Positions 7,529-17,900 of a stretch of DNA of 64,000 nucleotides are shown one piece after another. Where the stretch lies: NCBI RefSeq assembly GCF_000217955.3, contig NZ_AFOY02000027.1, positions 110,457-174,456 of the forward strand, given 5' to 3'. Under the pieces are notes generated by a model. The model saw only the letters and a list, made by a program, of their open reading frames with translations, ran no database searches and was not told the origin of the DNA. Both the position numbers and the translations under genes were made by a program. This DNA comes from Pseudomonas fluorescens HK44 (GTDB taxonomy: Bacteria > Pseudomonadota > Gammaproteobacteria > Pseudomonadales > Pseudomonadaceae). Each line of letters starts with the position of its first letter. Position 1 is the stretch's first letter.

Positions 7529-8838
7529 GCGGCGACTCGTTTCCAGAAGCGGGACATTAGGGACGGATCACGCAGTACTTCCAATTGCTCCCAGGCCGGG
7601 TAGGCCTGCCGGAAGTCACTGCCACTCATGTGGGCATCCTTGGCTGGGTACAGCCGGCCACCGGCCTCGCGCACAATGGCGTCCAGGCGGGCGAACAGCG
7701 GTGCCAGGTCGGTTTTCTGTGGAAAATCCAGGGCTAGCGAGGTGCCGGGCAAAGGGAAGGACAGTAGGCCGGGTGAGGCAATCTCGCCACAGCGCTTGAG
7801 TACTGCAAGGAAAGATCCCTGGCCGGAATCGGCTATGACACCCAGCAGTTCGCGCATGGACACCTCGGCCACAGCATCAGGAATCACGCACTGGTACTGC
7901 TGGAAGCCCTTGCGTCCGTAGATACGGTTCCAGTGAAGAAGGCGATCCAGCGGGTAAAAAAACGGCTCGTAGCTCTCCCATTTGCGTGTACGTGTCGTGG
8001 GATGAATCCGCCAGTACGCTTCATTGAACGCGCGCAGGGACAGATTGTTGATCAGGGAAACTGGAGGGGTCAAAGGTACGCACAGTTTCGGTCGCGCATC
8101 CACGTCCAGTGAGCCATAACGGGCATGATCGCCGACGATAAACACACCGCGGCCCGCTTGAGCACCCTTGGCCATGCAGTCGATCCAGGCCACGCTGTAT
8201 TCGTGCTGATGATCCAGCTCAGCGGACAAGGCGAAGAACTCGGACAGGTTGTCGAAACGCACCACGGTACTGTCGATCTGGCTGGAGCGAATAGGGATCA
8301 GCTGGATTTCCGCCCAGGTGATCACGCCTGTCAGCCCCAGGCCACCGATGCTGGCGGCATACAGCTCGAAATTTTCGCTCTTCGAACAGGTCCGCAATTC
8401 CTGGCCATGACGCAACAAACCAAAGCTACGAACATGGTTGCCGAAAGTGCCTCGCAGATGATGGTTCTTGCCATGGACATCATTAGCAATAGCGCCGCCC
8501 AAGGTGGCGAACTGCGTACCGGGGGTGACCGAGAGAAACCAGCCCTGAGGAATTGCAGCAGCCAGGATTTCGGCCAGGGTTACACCCGCCTCAGCCTGTA
8601 CCGTGCCATGCTGCCAATCAACCTGCATGAAACGATCCTGAGTGCGCATGTGCAGTACCTGGTCACTGGCGGCCAGGCAACTGTCGCCGTAACTACGGCC
8701 ATTGCCATACGGTAGGGTGCTGCCATGAGAGGTGACGACTCGCCTCAACAGGTCGGGTGTGTCGCTACGCCAGCTGCAAGCATGTGCATCCTGCGGGGCG
8801 CGGGGGTAGCGCCCCCAGGAGTCAAGGGGGGCACTCAT
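7525..8838 (-). CDS. FAD-dependent oxidase, DprE1-like (polyprenyl-phosphoryl-ribose 2-epimerase subunit)
   Basis: 437 residues of the VAO/DprE1 type. The FAD-binding YGNGRSYGDSCL is near the N-terminus, GGAIANDVHGKNHH follows, and the C-terminal YPAKDAHMS contains the Lys equivalent to the essential DprE1 Lys418. DprE1 oxidises the C2 hydroxyl of decaprenyl-phosphoryl-ribose. The position equivalent to the benzothiazinone-target Cys387 of Mycobacterium tuberculosis appears to be Ala (TSLALDFP, residue 369). The start at 8838 gives an ATGA overlap with the UbiA gene; longer starts are possible. No signal peptide is present. Confidence 0.87.
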   Translation of the reverse strand: MSAPLDSWGRYPRAPQDAHACSWRSDTPDLLRRVVTSHGSTLPYGNGRSYGDSCLAASDQVLHMRTQDRFMQVDWQHGTVQAEAGVTLAEILAAAIPQGWFLSVTPGTQFATLGGAIANDVHGKNHHLRGTFGNHVRSFGLLRHGQELRTCSKSENFELYAASIGGLGLTGVITWAEIQLIPIRSSQIDSTVVRFDNLSEFFALSAELDHQHEYSVAWIDCMAKGAQAGRGVFIVGDHARYGSLDVDARPKLCVPLTPPVSLINNLSLRAFNEAYWRIHPTTRTRKWESYEPFFYPLDRLLHWNRIYGRKGFQQYQCVIPDAVAEVSMRELLGVIADSGQGSFLAVLKRCGEIASPGLLSFPLPGTSLALDFPQKTDLAPLFARLDAIVREAGGRLYPAKDAHMSGSDFRQAYPAWEQLEVLRDPSLMSRFWKRVAA

Positions 8839-10274
8839 GTCGCGACCCAGAACACAGCGCAAAACAGCACACCGACAATCAGACTGACACGGTCACGGAC
8901 GGCGAATACCACTGGATCGTCATGCATTTCCCCGCGATAAGTCAGCATCCAGACACGGGTAATCCAAAATAGTAGCAGCGGACAGGCCAGCCAGATCACT
9001 TGGGGATTGAGATAAAGCCCTGTCGTATCTTGCCCATGGATATACAAAGCCAACACCATCACCGACAGGTAACCAGACGAGGCACCCAGCGACGAGATCA
9101 TTTCTAGATCACCCGGATAGTAACCACGGCCACGGGTTTTCTCGGTTTCCCCCTTGCTGCGTGCCTCGCGCAATTCGGCGTAGCGTTTAACCAGCGCCAG
9201 ACTGAGGAAGATGAACATCGAGAAGGCTAGTATCCAGAAGGTCAGTTCAAGTCCGCAAGCTGCCGCACCGGCGATGATGCGCACGGTATAGAGCATAGCC
9301 AGCGCGATGGCATCGATTGCCATATACCGTTTCAACGACATCGAATAGGCCAGGGTCAGGATGTAGTAGGCAACCAGCACTCCAGCAAATTGCCAGGGCA
9401 ACAATAAGGCTGCACCATCAAATGCCATGACCAGCAAGACAGGGAAGGCTATCAACCCTGACTTGATCGACAAGCGCCCCGCCGCAAATGGACGATTGCG
9501 CTTGGAGTGGTGATGACGATCATCCGCCAGATCGAGCAAATCATTGAGCAGATAGACGCTGGAAGCACACAGCCCGAAGAACAGGAAGGCTAGTAGACCT
9601 TGCCACAGCAGTAAAGGATTGGTTATCTGATGCGCAGCCAGCAAAGGCACGAAAATCAGCGTATTTTTCATCCATTGGTGCAGGCGCAGCGCCTTAAACC
9701 AATCCTTTATTCCTGATGGATTGGAACGAATAACCTGTTCGACATTACCCTGCTTTTGCGCCCGACGCTCCACACCTGGCTCAGGATTGACCACATAAGC
9801 GTGCCGGGCTGCAGCCCAGACTGGAATGTCGTCATGAGAGTTACCGGCGTAATCAAATCCCTTCTCTCCATAATGCTCGACCAGCAGATCACGCTTGCGA
9901 TGCGCTGACAGGTTTCGCTCGGCATTGGTAGCCAGTACCTCGTCGAACAGTTGTAGGTGATCGGCGATACGCTTGGCCAGCGTATAGTGACTGGCTGTTG
10001 CCAAAATAATGGAGCGGCCTTTGCTTCGTTCCGCTTTGATCAGCGCGATGATTTCAGGGTCATAGGGCAAAAGACTGACATCAATATCTGTCGCATGAGC
10101 TAAGCCTTCTTTCAAGGCGGTCTTGCCTTTGGCCAGCCAACCAAGCGGTTTAAATAGGCTTAAAGGCTTATGCCTGACAAAGGCCATACCGGTTTCCAGG
10201 AGCAGGTTGGAACGCAGTAGGGTGCCGTCGAGATCGACAACGAAAGGGAGGGCAACGGGCGTAAATTCAGTCAT
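8835..10274 (-). CDS. HAD phosphatase-UbiA prenyltransferase fusion (putative polyprenyl-phosphate phosphoribosyltransferase)
   Basis: 479 residues in two domains. Residues 1-210 form a HAD hydrolase with DLDGTLL (motif I), the TAS motif and GNSHDDIPVW (DD motif). The rest is a UbiA membrane domain with about eight TM helices, NDLLDLADD followed by KRNRP, and a second loop YSMSLKR. This resembles DPPR synthase (Rv3806c), which loads phosphoribose onto decaprenyl phosphate. The fused HAD domain could remove the 5-phosphate, the job of a separate phosphatase in mycobacteria. The start ATG 10274 has GGGAAGAG upstream. It is the first gene of the island A operon and its stop overlaps the DprE1-like start. 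Confidence 0.85.
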   Translation of the reverse strand: MTEFTPVALPFVVDLDGTLLRSNLLLETGMAFVRHKPLSLFKPLGWLAKGKTALKEGLAHATDIDVSLLPYDPEIIALIKAERSKGRSIILATASHYTLAKRIADHLQLFDEVLATNAERNLSAHRKRDLLVEHYGEKGFDYAGNSHDDIPVWAAARHAYVVNPEPGVERRAQKQGNVEQVIRSNPSGIKDWFKALRLHQWMKNTLIFVPLLAAHQITNPLLLWQGLLAFLFFGLCASSVYLLNDLLDLADDRHHHSKRNRPFAAGRLSIKSGLIAFPVLLVMAFDGAALLLPWQFAGVLVAYYILTLAYSMSLKRYMAIDAIALAMLYTVRIIAGAAACGLELTFWILAFSMFIFLSLALVKRYAELREARSKGETEKTRGRGYYPGDLEMISSLGASSGYLSVMVLALYIHGQDTTGLYLNPQVIWLACPLLLFWITRVWMLTYRGEMHDDPVVFAVRDRVSLIVGVLFCAVFWVAT

Positions 10275-10801
10275 AAGAACTCTTCCCAGAGGGCTGATCC
10301 AGCGAAGTTGACCCATAAAAACAACATAGCAGGTAAAGCAGGTTTCGGCTGACAATATAGCGCTCTGGCGGCACAGGTTATGGCAAAAAGCTACCGGTGG
10401 TCGGGCATTTAAGCGCAATCAGCTCACCGCACGCTCTCGGACAGCGGTAGCCGCTGCCGAAGGCTGCGCTCGACCGCAACACGGGCGCAAAATCTCAAGT
10501 CCGTAGAAGGCCCGGCGGACCTTGGCGCAGTCTGCGGCAGCGGCATCTTAGGTTGACTGAATTCGGTAGTGGGGCATCCTCTTCCTTAACTGGACTTGGT
10601 AGCAACCAGTGCATCACGATCCGGTCTCCGGTAGGCCCCCCCACTCTCTCTATGCGCGGGCATTGGCGATCAACCTTGTCGAAATTGTAGATCGTCGCGG
10701 TTTTCTTTCAGTGCGAGAGAAGGAAGAAATTTTGGCCGCCCGACAAACCGCTCCTATGCAGGTTTCCAGGGTGATCAAGGAAATGAGGCTTTCCAAGTGC
10801 A
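10275..10801. other. Intergenic region upstream of the arabinose-type operon
   Basis: This must contain the operon promoter (minus strand), but no convincing -35/-10 pair was found. The part at 10440-10560 is GC-rich, with imperfect inverted repeats (CGGTAGCCGCTGCCG; TGCGGCAGCGGCATC). From about 10600 to 10801 a short open plus-strand frame looks like a gene fragment cut at the junction with the integrase remnant. No product was recognised. Confidence 0.45.
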
Positions 10802-10983
10802 GCCTCGCGCATGATGCTTTGCAGGTAGTTTTGTACCCTTAAAGCGACGTCAATTGTGCCGCGCTTCTGGATCGCTTCCAGAGGTTGCATCAGGTCATGG
10901 GTGTCCAGATCCCCGGTGTCAGGATAGTTGTCGCCTCTCCGGTTTTTCCTAAAAAGCATACCGGGGGCGGAAAGAGATTGGTT

Positions 10984-11483
10984 GTGCCGTACTATTCACC
11001 TGAACGCAGAGCCGCATTACTCAAGATGCTGCTTCCCCCACTGAACCTGTCGATGGCCGAGGTTTCCCGGCGCGAAGGGGTCAGCGAAATGTCTTTGTCC
11101 AACTGGCGCAAGCAGCTCAGTTCTGAAGGAAGTGCAGTGTCCGAAAACAAGTCACCGGCCGAGAGTTGGTCAGCCGAAACCAAGTTTGCTGTCGTCCTTG
11201 AAGCGGCCGGCTTGTCCGAGATCGACCTGGGCGAGTATTGCCGCCGCAAAGGCCTTTACCCCGAGCAAATCACTGCCTGGCGACAAGCCTTCATCACCGG
11301 CCAGAAATCGGAAAAGGCCCAGCAAAAAGAAGATCGGGAGCAGTCTCGCAAGGATAGAAACGCATCCAGGAACTTGAGCGCGAACTGCGTCGAAAAGACA
11401 AGGCACTTGCTGAAACAGCTGCGTTGTTGGTGCTGCGAAAAAAGCTCAACGACTACTGGGGGACCGACAACGAGGACAACTGA
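10984..11483 (+). pseudogene. IS3-type OrfA, frameshifted
   Basis: The first part (YYSPERRAALLKMLLPP, MAEVSRREGVSEMSLSNWRKQ) has a transposase helix-turn-helix. Near 11355 a one-base shift is needed to enter the frame giving RIQELERELRRKDKALAETA and LRKKLNDYWGTDNEDN, the leucine-zipper-like tail that ends six bases before orfB. It probably binds the IS ends when intact. Confidence 0.7.
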
Positions 11484-11488
11484 CGACT

Positions 11489-12537
11489 TTGCCAGAACGG
11501 CAGTTACTCGTTGGCTGGCTGAGCAACGCGGTCGTGGCGGGAGCCAGAAAAATCAGGGCCTGCCGGGAAATCGGACTATCGCTGCGGACTTTGCAACGGT
11601 GGACTGAAACAAACGTTATCCGCACCGATGCCCGAACGACTGTCACACGGCCAACGCCGCGTAATGCGCTGAGTGAGGTCGAGCGCCAGGCGATTGTGAC
11701 GCTGTGCAACGGCGCTGATTATGCTCACTTGCCGCCCAGCCAGATCGTGCCGCGCCTGGCCGATCAAGGGCGTTATCTAGCGTCGGAGGCCACGTTTTAT
11801 CGCGTCTTGCGTGCGGCGGGTCAACAGCAACATCGAGGCCGTTGTCAGCGCCCCAGGCGGTACGCAGCACCGACGACTCATGCGGCCAAAGCGCCCAATC
11901 AGGTCTGGTCGTGGGACATCACGTATCTGCCGTCGCCGATACGCGGCAAGTACTACTATCTCTATCTGATCGAGGATATTTACAGCCGCAAGGCCGTGGG
12001 CTGGGAGGTCTACGACGCGGAAAGCGGCGAGAAAGCCGCCGCACTGCTGCAACGCAGCGTGATCGGCGAGCAGTGTTTACGCGAACCGCTGGTGCTGCAC
12101 TCGGACAACGGAGCGCCGATGAAATCGGTGACGCTGTTGAGCAAGATGTACGAGCTGGGCATCACGCCCTCGCGGGGACGACCACGGGTGAGCAACGACA
12201 ATCCCTACTCGGAGTCGCTGTTTAGAACGCTGAAGTACTGCCCGCAATGGCCACAGGATGGTTTTGCCAGTTTGGACGCCGCACGAGCTTGGGTGAGGGA
12301 TTTTTATGGCGTTGGTATAACCACGAGCACCGGCATAGCCGGATCCGTTTTGTCACGCCAGTCGAGCGGCATCGAGGGCTGGATCATCAAGTCTTGGCCC
12401 TGCGACATGAGCTGTACGAACGAGCCAAGGGGAAAACCCCGGAGCGCTGGTCGGGTCAGACGCGTAACTGGGAGCCGATCGGTACCGTGTTTTTGAACCC
12501 GGATCGAGAGCAACAGGTCGAGAAAAGAGCGGCATAG
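11489..12537 (+). pseudogene. IS3-type OrfB DDE transposase, frameshifted
   Basis: Starts TTG 11489 (LPERQLLVGWLSNAVVAGARK). The catalytic residues are visible: WSWDITYL, LHSDNGAPM and NPYSESLFRTLKY, with 35 residues between the second Asp and the Glu. Near 12303 a run of five T needs six to continue WVRDF into LWRWYNHEHRHSRIRFVTP and the C-terminal tail ending at the TAG of 12535-12537. The break removes the conserved C-terminus. Confidence 0.8.
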
Positions 12538-13123
12538 TTAGACGGTTGACGCGACAACTACCTTGAAAAACGCCGAGATCGACAATAGAGCGAGCGCCGA
12601 CCAGCGGGAAGACATGGGTTTTGAGGCGGCTCAGAACCGTCTTGGCATGACCCGGTGCCCATTTGGCAGACATCGCGTTGTGCCATTCCAGTGCAGCGCT
12701 TTCAAAGGTACGGCCTTTGATTGCGGCCTGCGTCTTGGCTTGGTGTTTGGTCTCTATGGGGTCGATGCCTTTCGCCAGCATCCGCTTGACCTCCAGGCGC
12801 TTGTTGCGCGCATCGGCGAGGCCGACCACGGGGTAGTTGCCGAAGGAGGTCAGTCCTTCACGACCATCAGGTTTTACATACCTGAAACGCCAGCCTTTGC
12901 GGCCATTGGGTTGGACTAGAAGGTAGAGGCCGTCGCCGTCGAATAGCTTGTAGGCGCGGTCAGTGGGCTTGGCTGAGCGGCAAGCCGAATCGGAGAGTGG
13001 AGCAGTGGTGCGCGACATAAGGGTACTCCCCCTTTATCGAATTACCTTACCCCTAAAACGGATGGGATCCACCAGATTTTGACGTAACCCGACAGAACCC
13101 CAAAACGAAAAAACCCGCCAGAA

Positions 13124-14477
13124 CAGACTGTGTGAAAACTATTCGAGCGCCAAACACCGATCAATAAACGATCAAATTTGGCGTTCTCTCGCTCTTTCTG
13201 AGCGACTCAGCTCGTAAAAGCTTTAAGGAAACTCTGAAAAAGACTTCCAACTCTGGTGAAATACCCCCTCACACGAATCGACCGGTTGAGCCCCGATGAA
13301 ACAGATGTCCTTCGCCGATGCCGAGTATGCCGGCAAACGTAAGCAAACCCGCCGTGAGCGCTTCCTGATCGAGATGGATCAAGTCGTGCCCTGGAAGGGG
13401 TTGATTGCCTTGATCGAACCGCATTATCCAAAGGGTGAAGGCGGTCGTCCGGCGTATCCGTTGCTGGCCATGTTGCGGGTTCATCTGATGCAGAACTGGT
13501 TCGGCTACAGCGATCCGGCGATGGAGGAATCGCTGTATGAAACGATGATCCTGCGTCAGTTTGCAGGGCTGCATCTGGATCGAATTCCTGACGAAACCAC
13601 GATCCTCAACTTCCGCCGCTTGCTGGAGAAGCATGACCTGGCGGGCGGGATTTTGCAGGTTATCAACGGTTATCTGGGTGAGCGTGGATTGATGTTGCGC
13701 CACGGAACGATAGTGGATGCGACGATCATTCATGCCCCCAGCTCAACCAAGAATAAAGACAAGAAACGCGATCCCGAGATGCATCAGACCAAGAAAGGAA
13801 ATCAGTACTATTTTGGAATGAAATCCCACATTGGCGTCGATGCGGATTCGGGCTTGGTTCATAGCGTGGTCGGTACTCCTGCCAACGTGGCGGACGTGAC
13901 ACAAGTGGATCAACTGCTTCATGGGGAAGAGGTTCACGTCTGTGGCGATGCCGGTTACACCGGGGTGCAGAAGCGCCCGGAACATCAGGATCGCAAGATG
14001 ATCTGGTCGATTTCTGCACGGCCCAGTTCGTACAAAGAGCATGGCAAAGACACGGTGATCGGCAGTGCGCTACGCGGAATTGAGTATGCGAAAGCGCAAG
14101 TCAGAGCCAAGGTTGAGCACCCATTTCGAGTGATCAAGCGCCAGTTTGGCTATACGAAAGTGCGCTTTCGTGGTCTGACGAAAAACATCGCTCAACAGAC
14201 GACGTTGTTCGCCTTGTCGAACTTGTGGATGGTGCGAAAACGATTGTTGAATGCAGGAGAGGTGCGCCTGTAATGCGGGCTAATCGCCCTGAAACAGCGC
14301 GATTAGAGGAAAAATCATGAATTAAAGAGTGGAAAGGTCTGCTTTTCGACCAAATCAGCGTTTTTTGAACCTCACGCAGAGAAGGCATCAAAAATCGGTG
14401 GGTACTTCAGAACTTCCTTAAGGATTTCGCGTAGCAACGCGAACCTTAGAGCTGAGCTGGAGTTTTCACACAGCCTG
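13124..14477 (+). mobile_element. IS5-family insertion sequence (1354 bp)
   Basis: It has perfect-length termini: CAGACTGTGTGAAAACT on the left and the inverted CAGGCTGTGTGAAAACT on the right (17 bp, one mismatch). It is flanked by the 4-bp direct repeat AGAA (13120-13123 and 14478-14481), the usual IS5 target duplication. It contains one intact transposase gene and looks recently active. It sits in the loop of the duplicated tRNA-Thr terminator hairpin. Confidence 0.92.
13296..14273 (+). CDS. IS5-family transposase
   Basis: 325 residues, full length. An N-terminal DUF772-type domain (KQMSFADAEYAGKRKQTRRE; FGYSDPAMEESLYET) precedes the DDE_Tnp_1 catalytic core, with Asp in IVDATIIHAP, Asp in HVCGDAGYTG and Glu in VEHPFRVIKRQFGYTKVRF. 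It is alone within the element and carries no frameshift, so the element may still be mobile. Confidence 0.93.
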   Translation: MKQMSFADAEYAGKRKQTRRERFLIEMDQVVPWKGLIALIEPHYPKGEGGRPAYPLLAMLRVHLMQNWFGYSDPAMEESLYETMILRQFAGLHLDRIPDETTILNFRRLLEKHDLAGGILQVINGYLGERGLMLRHGTIVDATIIHAPSSTKNKDKKRDPEMHQTKKGNQYYFGMKSHIGVDADSGLVHSVVGTPANVADVTQVDQLLHGEEVHVCGDAGYTGVQKRPEHQDRKMIWSISARPSSYKEHGKDTVIGSALRGIEYAKAQVRAKVEHPFRVIKRQFGYTKVRFRGLTKNIAQQTTLFALSNLWMVRKRLLNAGEVRL

Positions 14478-14550
14478 AGAAGGCGGGTTTTTCGGGGGTT
14501 TCAGAGATTTTGAAAGCCTTCTCTGGAACCTTGTGGCACTAGGAGTCGAA
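14478..14550. repeat. Middle att repeat between island A and island B
   Basis: The sequence from AGAAGGCGGG to GGAGTCGAA repeats 25543-25624 beside tRNA-Thr: half of the tRNA terminator, the spacer GGGGGTTTCAGAGATTTTG, and part of the tRNA 3' end. Eight bases (ATGGTGCC) are missing at the acceptor end. It is the junction left when a second island inserted at the same tRNA. Confidence 0.85.
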
Positions 14551-14671
14551 GCAAGGTAGTAACTATCTGTAAATAAACGAAATTATCTAATGGTAATTGT
14601 TATTCTATCCCTAAAACTATCCTGAGGCTGGAAGGTGCTTCTAGATGAAGGACTACCTAAGGAGGATGTAC

Positions 14672-14752
14672 GTGTTCGACGCCTTAGCATCGTTAATTAC
14701 ATACGTACAGCTCTTTTTCGTTATGTCAATGGGTCGAAAGTCTCAATCATGA
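14672..14752 (+). CDS. Possible 26-residue hydrophobic leader peptide
   Basis: AAGGAGG ends 6 bp before GTG 14672, which opens a short frame (MFDALASLITYVQLFFVMSMG, then RKSQS). It has one hydrophobic stretch and a basic tail, the look of a membrane microprotein. It lies 221 bp upstream of the reverse transcriptase gene on the same strand. With no homology available it could equally be chance. Confidence 0.25.
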   Translation: MFDALASLITYVQLFFVMSMGRKSQS

Positions 14753-14973
14753 TAAGAGCCGTTATCAGCATCAAGTGGTCAGTTGGGGGCTGTAGTTTTC
14801 AAACGGGCGAAGATTTCTCGTTTAGTGGTGGGGGCTAGCTTGCATTCGTGAAATTGCTATGGCTTGATTAAGAGCGCGCGATTAGTTCTTGGAAATATAT
14901 CAAATAACGTCCTCCCCTCCCCATACAAGCTCAGTGGGCCTATCGACCGCCTGTTGTTAGCAAAGGAGTGCAT

Positions 14974-17900
14974 ATGAGTTACTCGGCAACGTTTACCGAC
15001 TGGAAGGGCTTACGCCTTGAAGATTTAGTAGTCGCCTATCGTAAGGCAAAAGCTGATTGTTTTTTTGAAAATACATTTCCAACCGCTATAAAGTTTGCCG
15101 AGTACGAACAAAAATTATTAGAAAATCTGAAAGATTTACTAGTTAGAGTGCAACTTAATCGAGGGTTTTCCGAAGATAAGAAATTACTTGGTGAGTTTCG
15201 TTTGTTACCTAAAAAGCTTTCTGTTGAGCCGAAGAGAGAGAGCGCAAATGGGCATATTCACTTTTCTTGTCCAGTAAGGGCGTTTGAAAGTCTTAAAAGT
15301 AATAATGACTTAGTTCCTGAGTTTCGTATTGTTGGCGATTTTCCTGTGGATGCGCATATATTATCTGCGCTTTGGATAAACACCATCGGGCATAAGTTTG
15401 ACGCTTGTTTGGGTAGGGATTGTTACGGTGCACGATTAAAACGTATTAGAAATGATGATAGTTTGGACAGGAACGCAGATAAGCCTTTTCACATAAGTGC
15501 AATAGGTTCCTTTACGCCATATTTCCAACCTTATCAAAAGTGGCGTAATGATGGTCTAAAAGCTATTCGGTTTGAGCTTGAGAAAGATCGTGACGTGGTC
15601 GCTGTATCGCTTGATTTGAAAAGTTATTATCATTTTGTGGACCCGTTGGCAATTGCATCTCCGTTGCTACAAAGCAAACTTGGACTTGAACTATCCAAGG
15701 CGGAACAGCTATTCACTAAAGAATTGACTAGGTTCTTAGCTAACTGGTCCGAGGGCGCGCAGGAATTTAGTAAGGGGTTAGTAAAGGGTGAGGCGGATAT
15801 CCCAGGCGGCTTAGTCATCGGTCTAACAGCTACACGCATTATGTCTAATGTTCTATTGCATCATTGGGATACTCTTATAAGAGAAAAAGTCGCGCCAATT
15901 CATTATGGGCGTTACGTCGATGATATGTTTATGGTTTTGCATGACACAGGTTGTATAAATAATACAAAGGAGTTCATGGTTTTTTTGCAAGATCGTTTGG
16001 GCGATGATTGTATTTTCCAAGAAGAAACTGAGCTGGCAGATAGGTCGAAGAAAAAAGAGAAGCTCTGGGAGATTCAGCAGGGAAAGGAATTACAAGGTAG
16101 TACTCGGATAAAGTTGCAGGCTGAAAAGCAAAAGTTATTTATTTTACATGGTCGAGCTGGACTTGACTTGCTCGATAGTATCGAGAAGGAAATTTATGAA
16201 CTTTCCAGTGAGCACCGTCTTATGCCCTCGCCTGATCAATTGGAGGATTCTACGGCGGCTCGAGTGCTCTCAGCAGCGGGAAGTGTAGGCGAGCAAGCAG
16301 ATACGTTACGCCGCGCCGACGGCTTGACCATTCGCAGGCTTAGCTGGTCGTTGCAATTACGTCATGTCGAGACATTGGCTAGAGATTTGCCACCAAGTGA
16401 GTGGGTAAAACAGCGCGAGGAGTTCTACCAGTTTGCCCACAATCATATTGTAAGACCTGAAAACTTGTTTGCTCACTTTACATATTTGCCGCGGCTCCTT
16501 GGGTTTGCAATTAGTATGAATGAATGGGCTCAAGCTGAGCAAATAGTAGTACGTGCTTTCGCATCTATTGACCAATTAGCAGGCCATATAATTCCGGGTC
16601 GGGAAATTGGCATGAATGGGGCCAAGGCAAAAGCAGGCAAGGAGTTATGGCGATATGTCAAAGGTACGCTGTCATGGATGTTTGTTGATGCAGCTGCTCG
16701 TTGTTATGACCCTAGAAGGTTGTTAAACAGTAATCGCTCGAAAAAAGAAGCACGCTTGGCTGAATTATTTCTGCAAACTATTATTGAAGCACTGACTGGT
16801 GTCGAAGATATTCTAGATTTTCGAATTGGATCGGAAGATTTTTACAAAAAAGCTCCACTCATCGCGATGGCAGATTTGGCTAAGGAACCTTACAAACGAA
16901 TACTAAGCACTCGTTCTGCACAAACTTTAATCGGTAAGCGAGACGATAAGGTCGAAAGACTGCTCCTTAAGTGCTTCGAGCGAACTCAGTTATTAGATGT
17001 TGACGCATTAAAAAGCTTTCTGAAATCAACCCGCGTGTCTCGACTCGGTTTTTTTGAGGCGGGGGGGCGTAAGACAGAGAGCTTTCTTCCTTACATCTTT
17101 CCGACTAGGCCACTAACACCGGCCGAAATAGCAGAGCTTGCGCCGGAATGCGTTGGTCTGCCTTGTAATAACCACAAGATCTCTGAGATAAACCCTGCAG
17201 TAATTTGGGCGCAATATGCTCAGGCCCTGAGAGGGGTTTGGATCAAACCGACCTTGCTTGCTTTAGAACAAGACAAGGATGGAGGTAGCTTACATAAACG
17301 CTCCACTAAATATTTATATATTGGAACCGAGCGTAGCAAAAAAATTGTTGTTGCTCTGACTAACCTTAAGACAGATGATAGCGATTGGGCTGCTATGGCA
17401 TGTAACAAATCAAATCTGTCTCTTGATCGGTACAGCCGCATCGCAGAACTGGTAAATCAGGCTATAAGGCTCAATCCTAAACCTCATTATGTTTTGTTTC
17501 CGGAATTGTCGTTACCTTTGAAGTGGGTTGATAGCATTGCTGCAAGACTAAGTGCTGTAGGTATTAGTTTGATTGCTGGTACTGAATATCGACATTTTGA
17601 GGGGGATGAAGTAATAAGTGAGGCATGTTTGGTGTTGTCCGATAATCGGCTTGGCTTCCCTGCTTCAGTTAAAATCTGGCAACCTAAACTACAACCGGCG
17701 GTGGGGGAAGATAAATTACTTACCTCAATGTACGGGAAGCAATGGGCATACAGTAAAGTAGCCAGTCTGAGAAAAAAACCTGTTTATGTTCACAATGGCA
17801 CATGTTTTGGTGTCATGGTTTGTTCTGAACTACAAAATAGTAAGGCCAGGGTTAAGTTTCAAGGTGAGGTTGATGCACTTATGGTTTTGAGTTGGAATCA

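Larger units (their letters stand above)
10912..12575 (+). mobile_element. IS3-family-like insertion sequence (1664 bp)
   Basis: The element interrupts the integrase and is bounded by a 5-bp direct repeat AGATC (10907-10911 and 12576-12580). Its ends are imperfect inverted repeats sharing TAGTTGTCGC about 15-25 bp from each tip. It carries an orfA with helix-turn-helix and an orfB with a DDE integrase core (DD35E spacing), the IS3 layout. Both frames are broken by single-base shifts, so it cannot transpose by itself as sequenced. Confidence 0.8.
10802..13018 (-). pseudogene. Island A P4-type tyrosine integrase remnant, split by an IS
   Basis: 12581-13018 encodes the N-terminal Arm-DNA-binding (DUF4102) part, starting MSRTTAPLSDSAC with KLFDGDGLYLLVQPNGRKGW, up to VFPLVGARSIVDL. 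The reading frame resumes on the other side of the inserted element at 10911-10802 with DTHDLMQPLEAI through NYLQSIMREA, then stops at a deletion junction, so the catalytic R-H-R-H-Y domain is gone. The parts are near-identical to the second integrase at 24221-25428. It is the dead integrase of the older, left-hand island. Confidence 0.88.
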
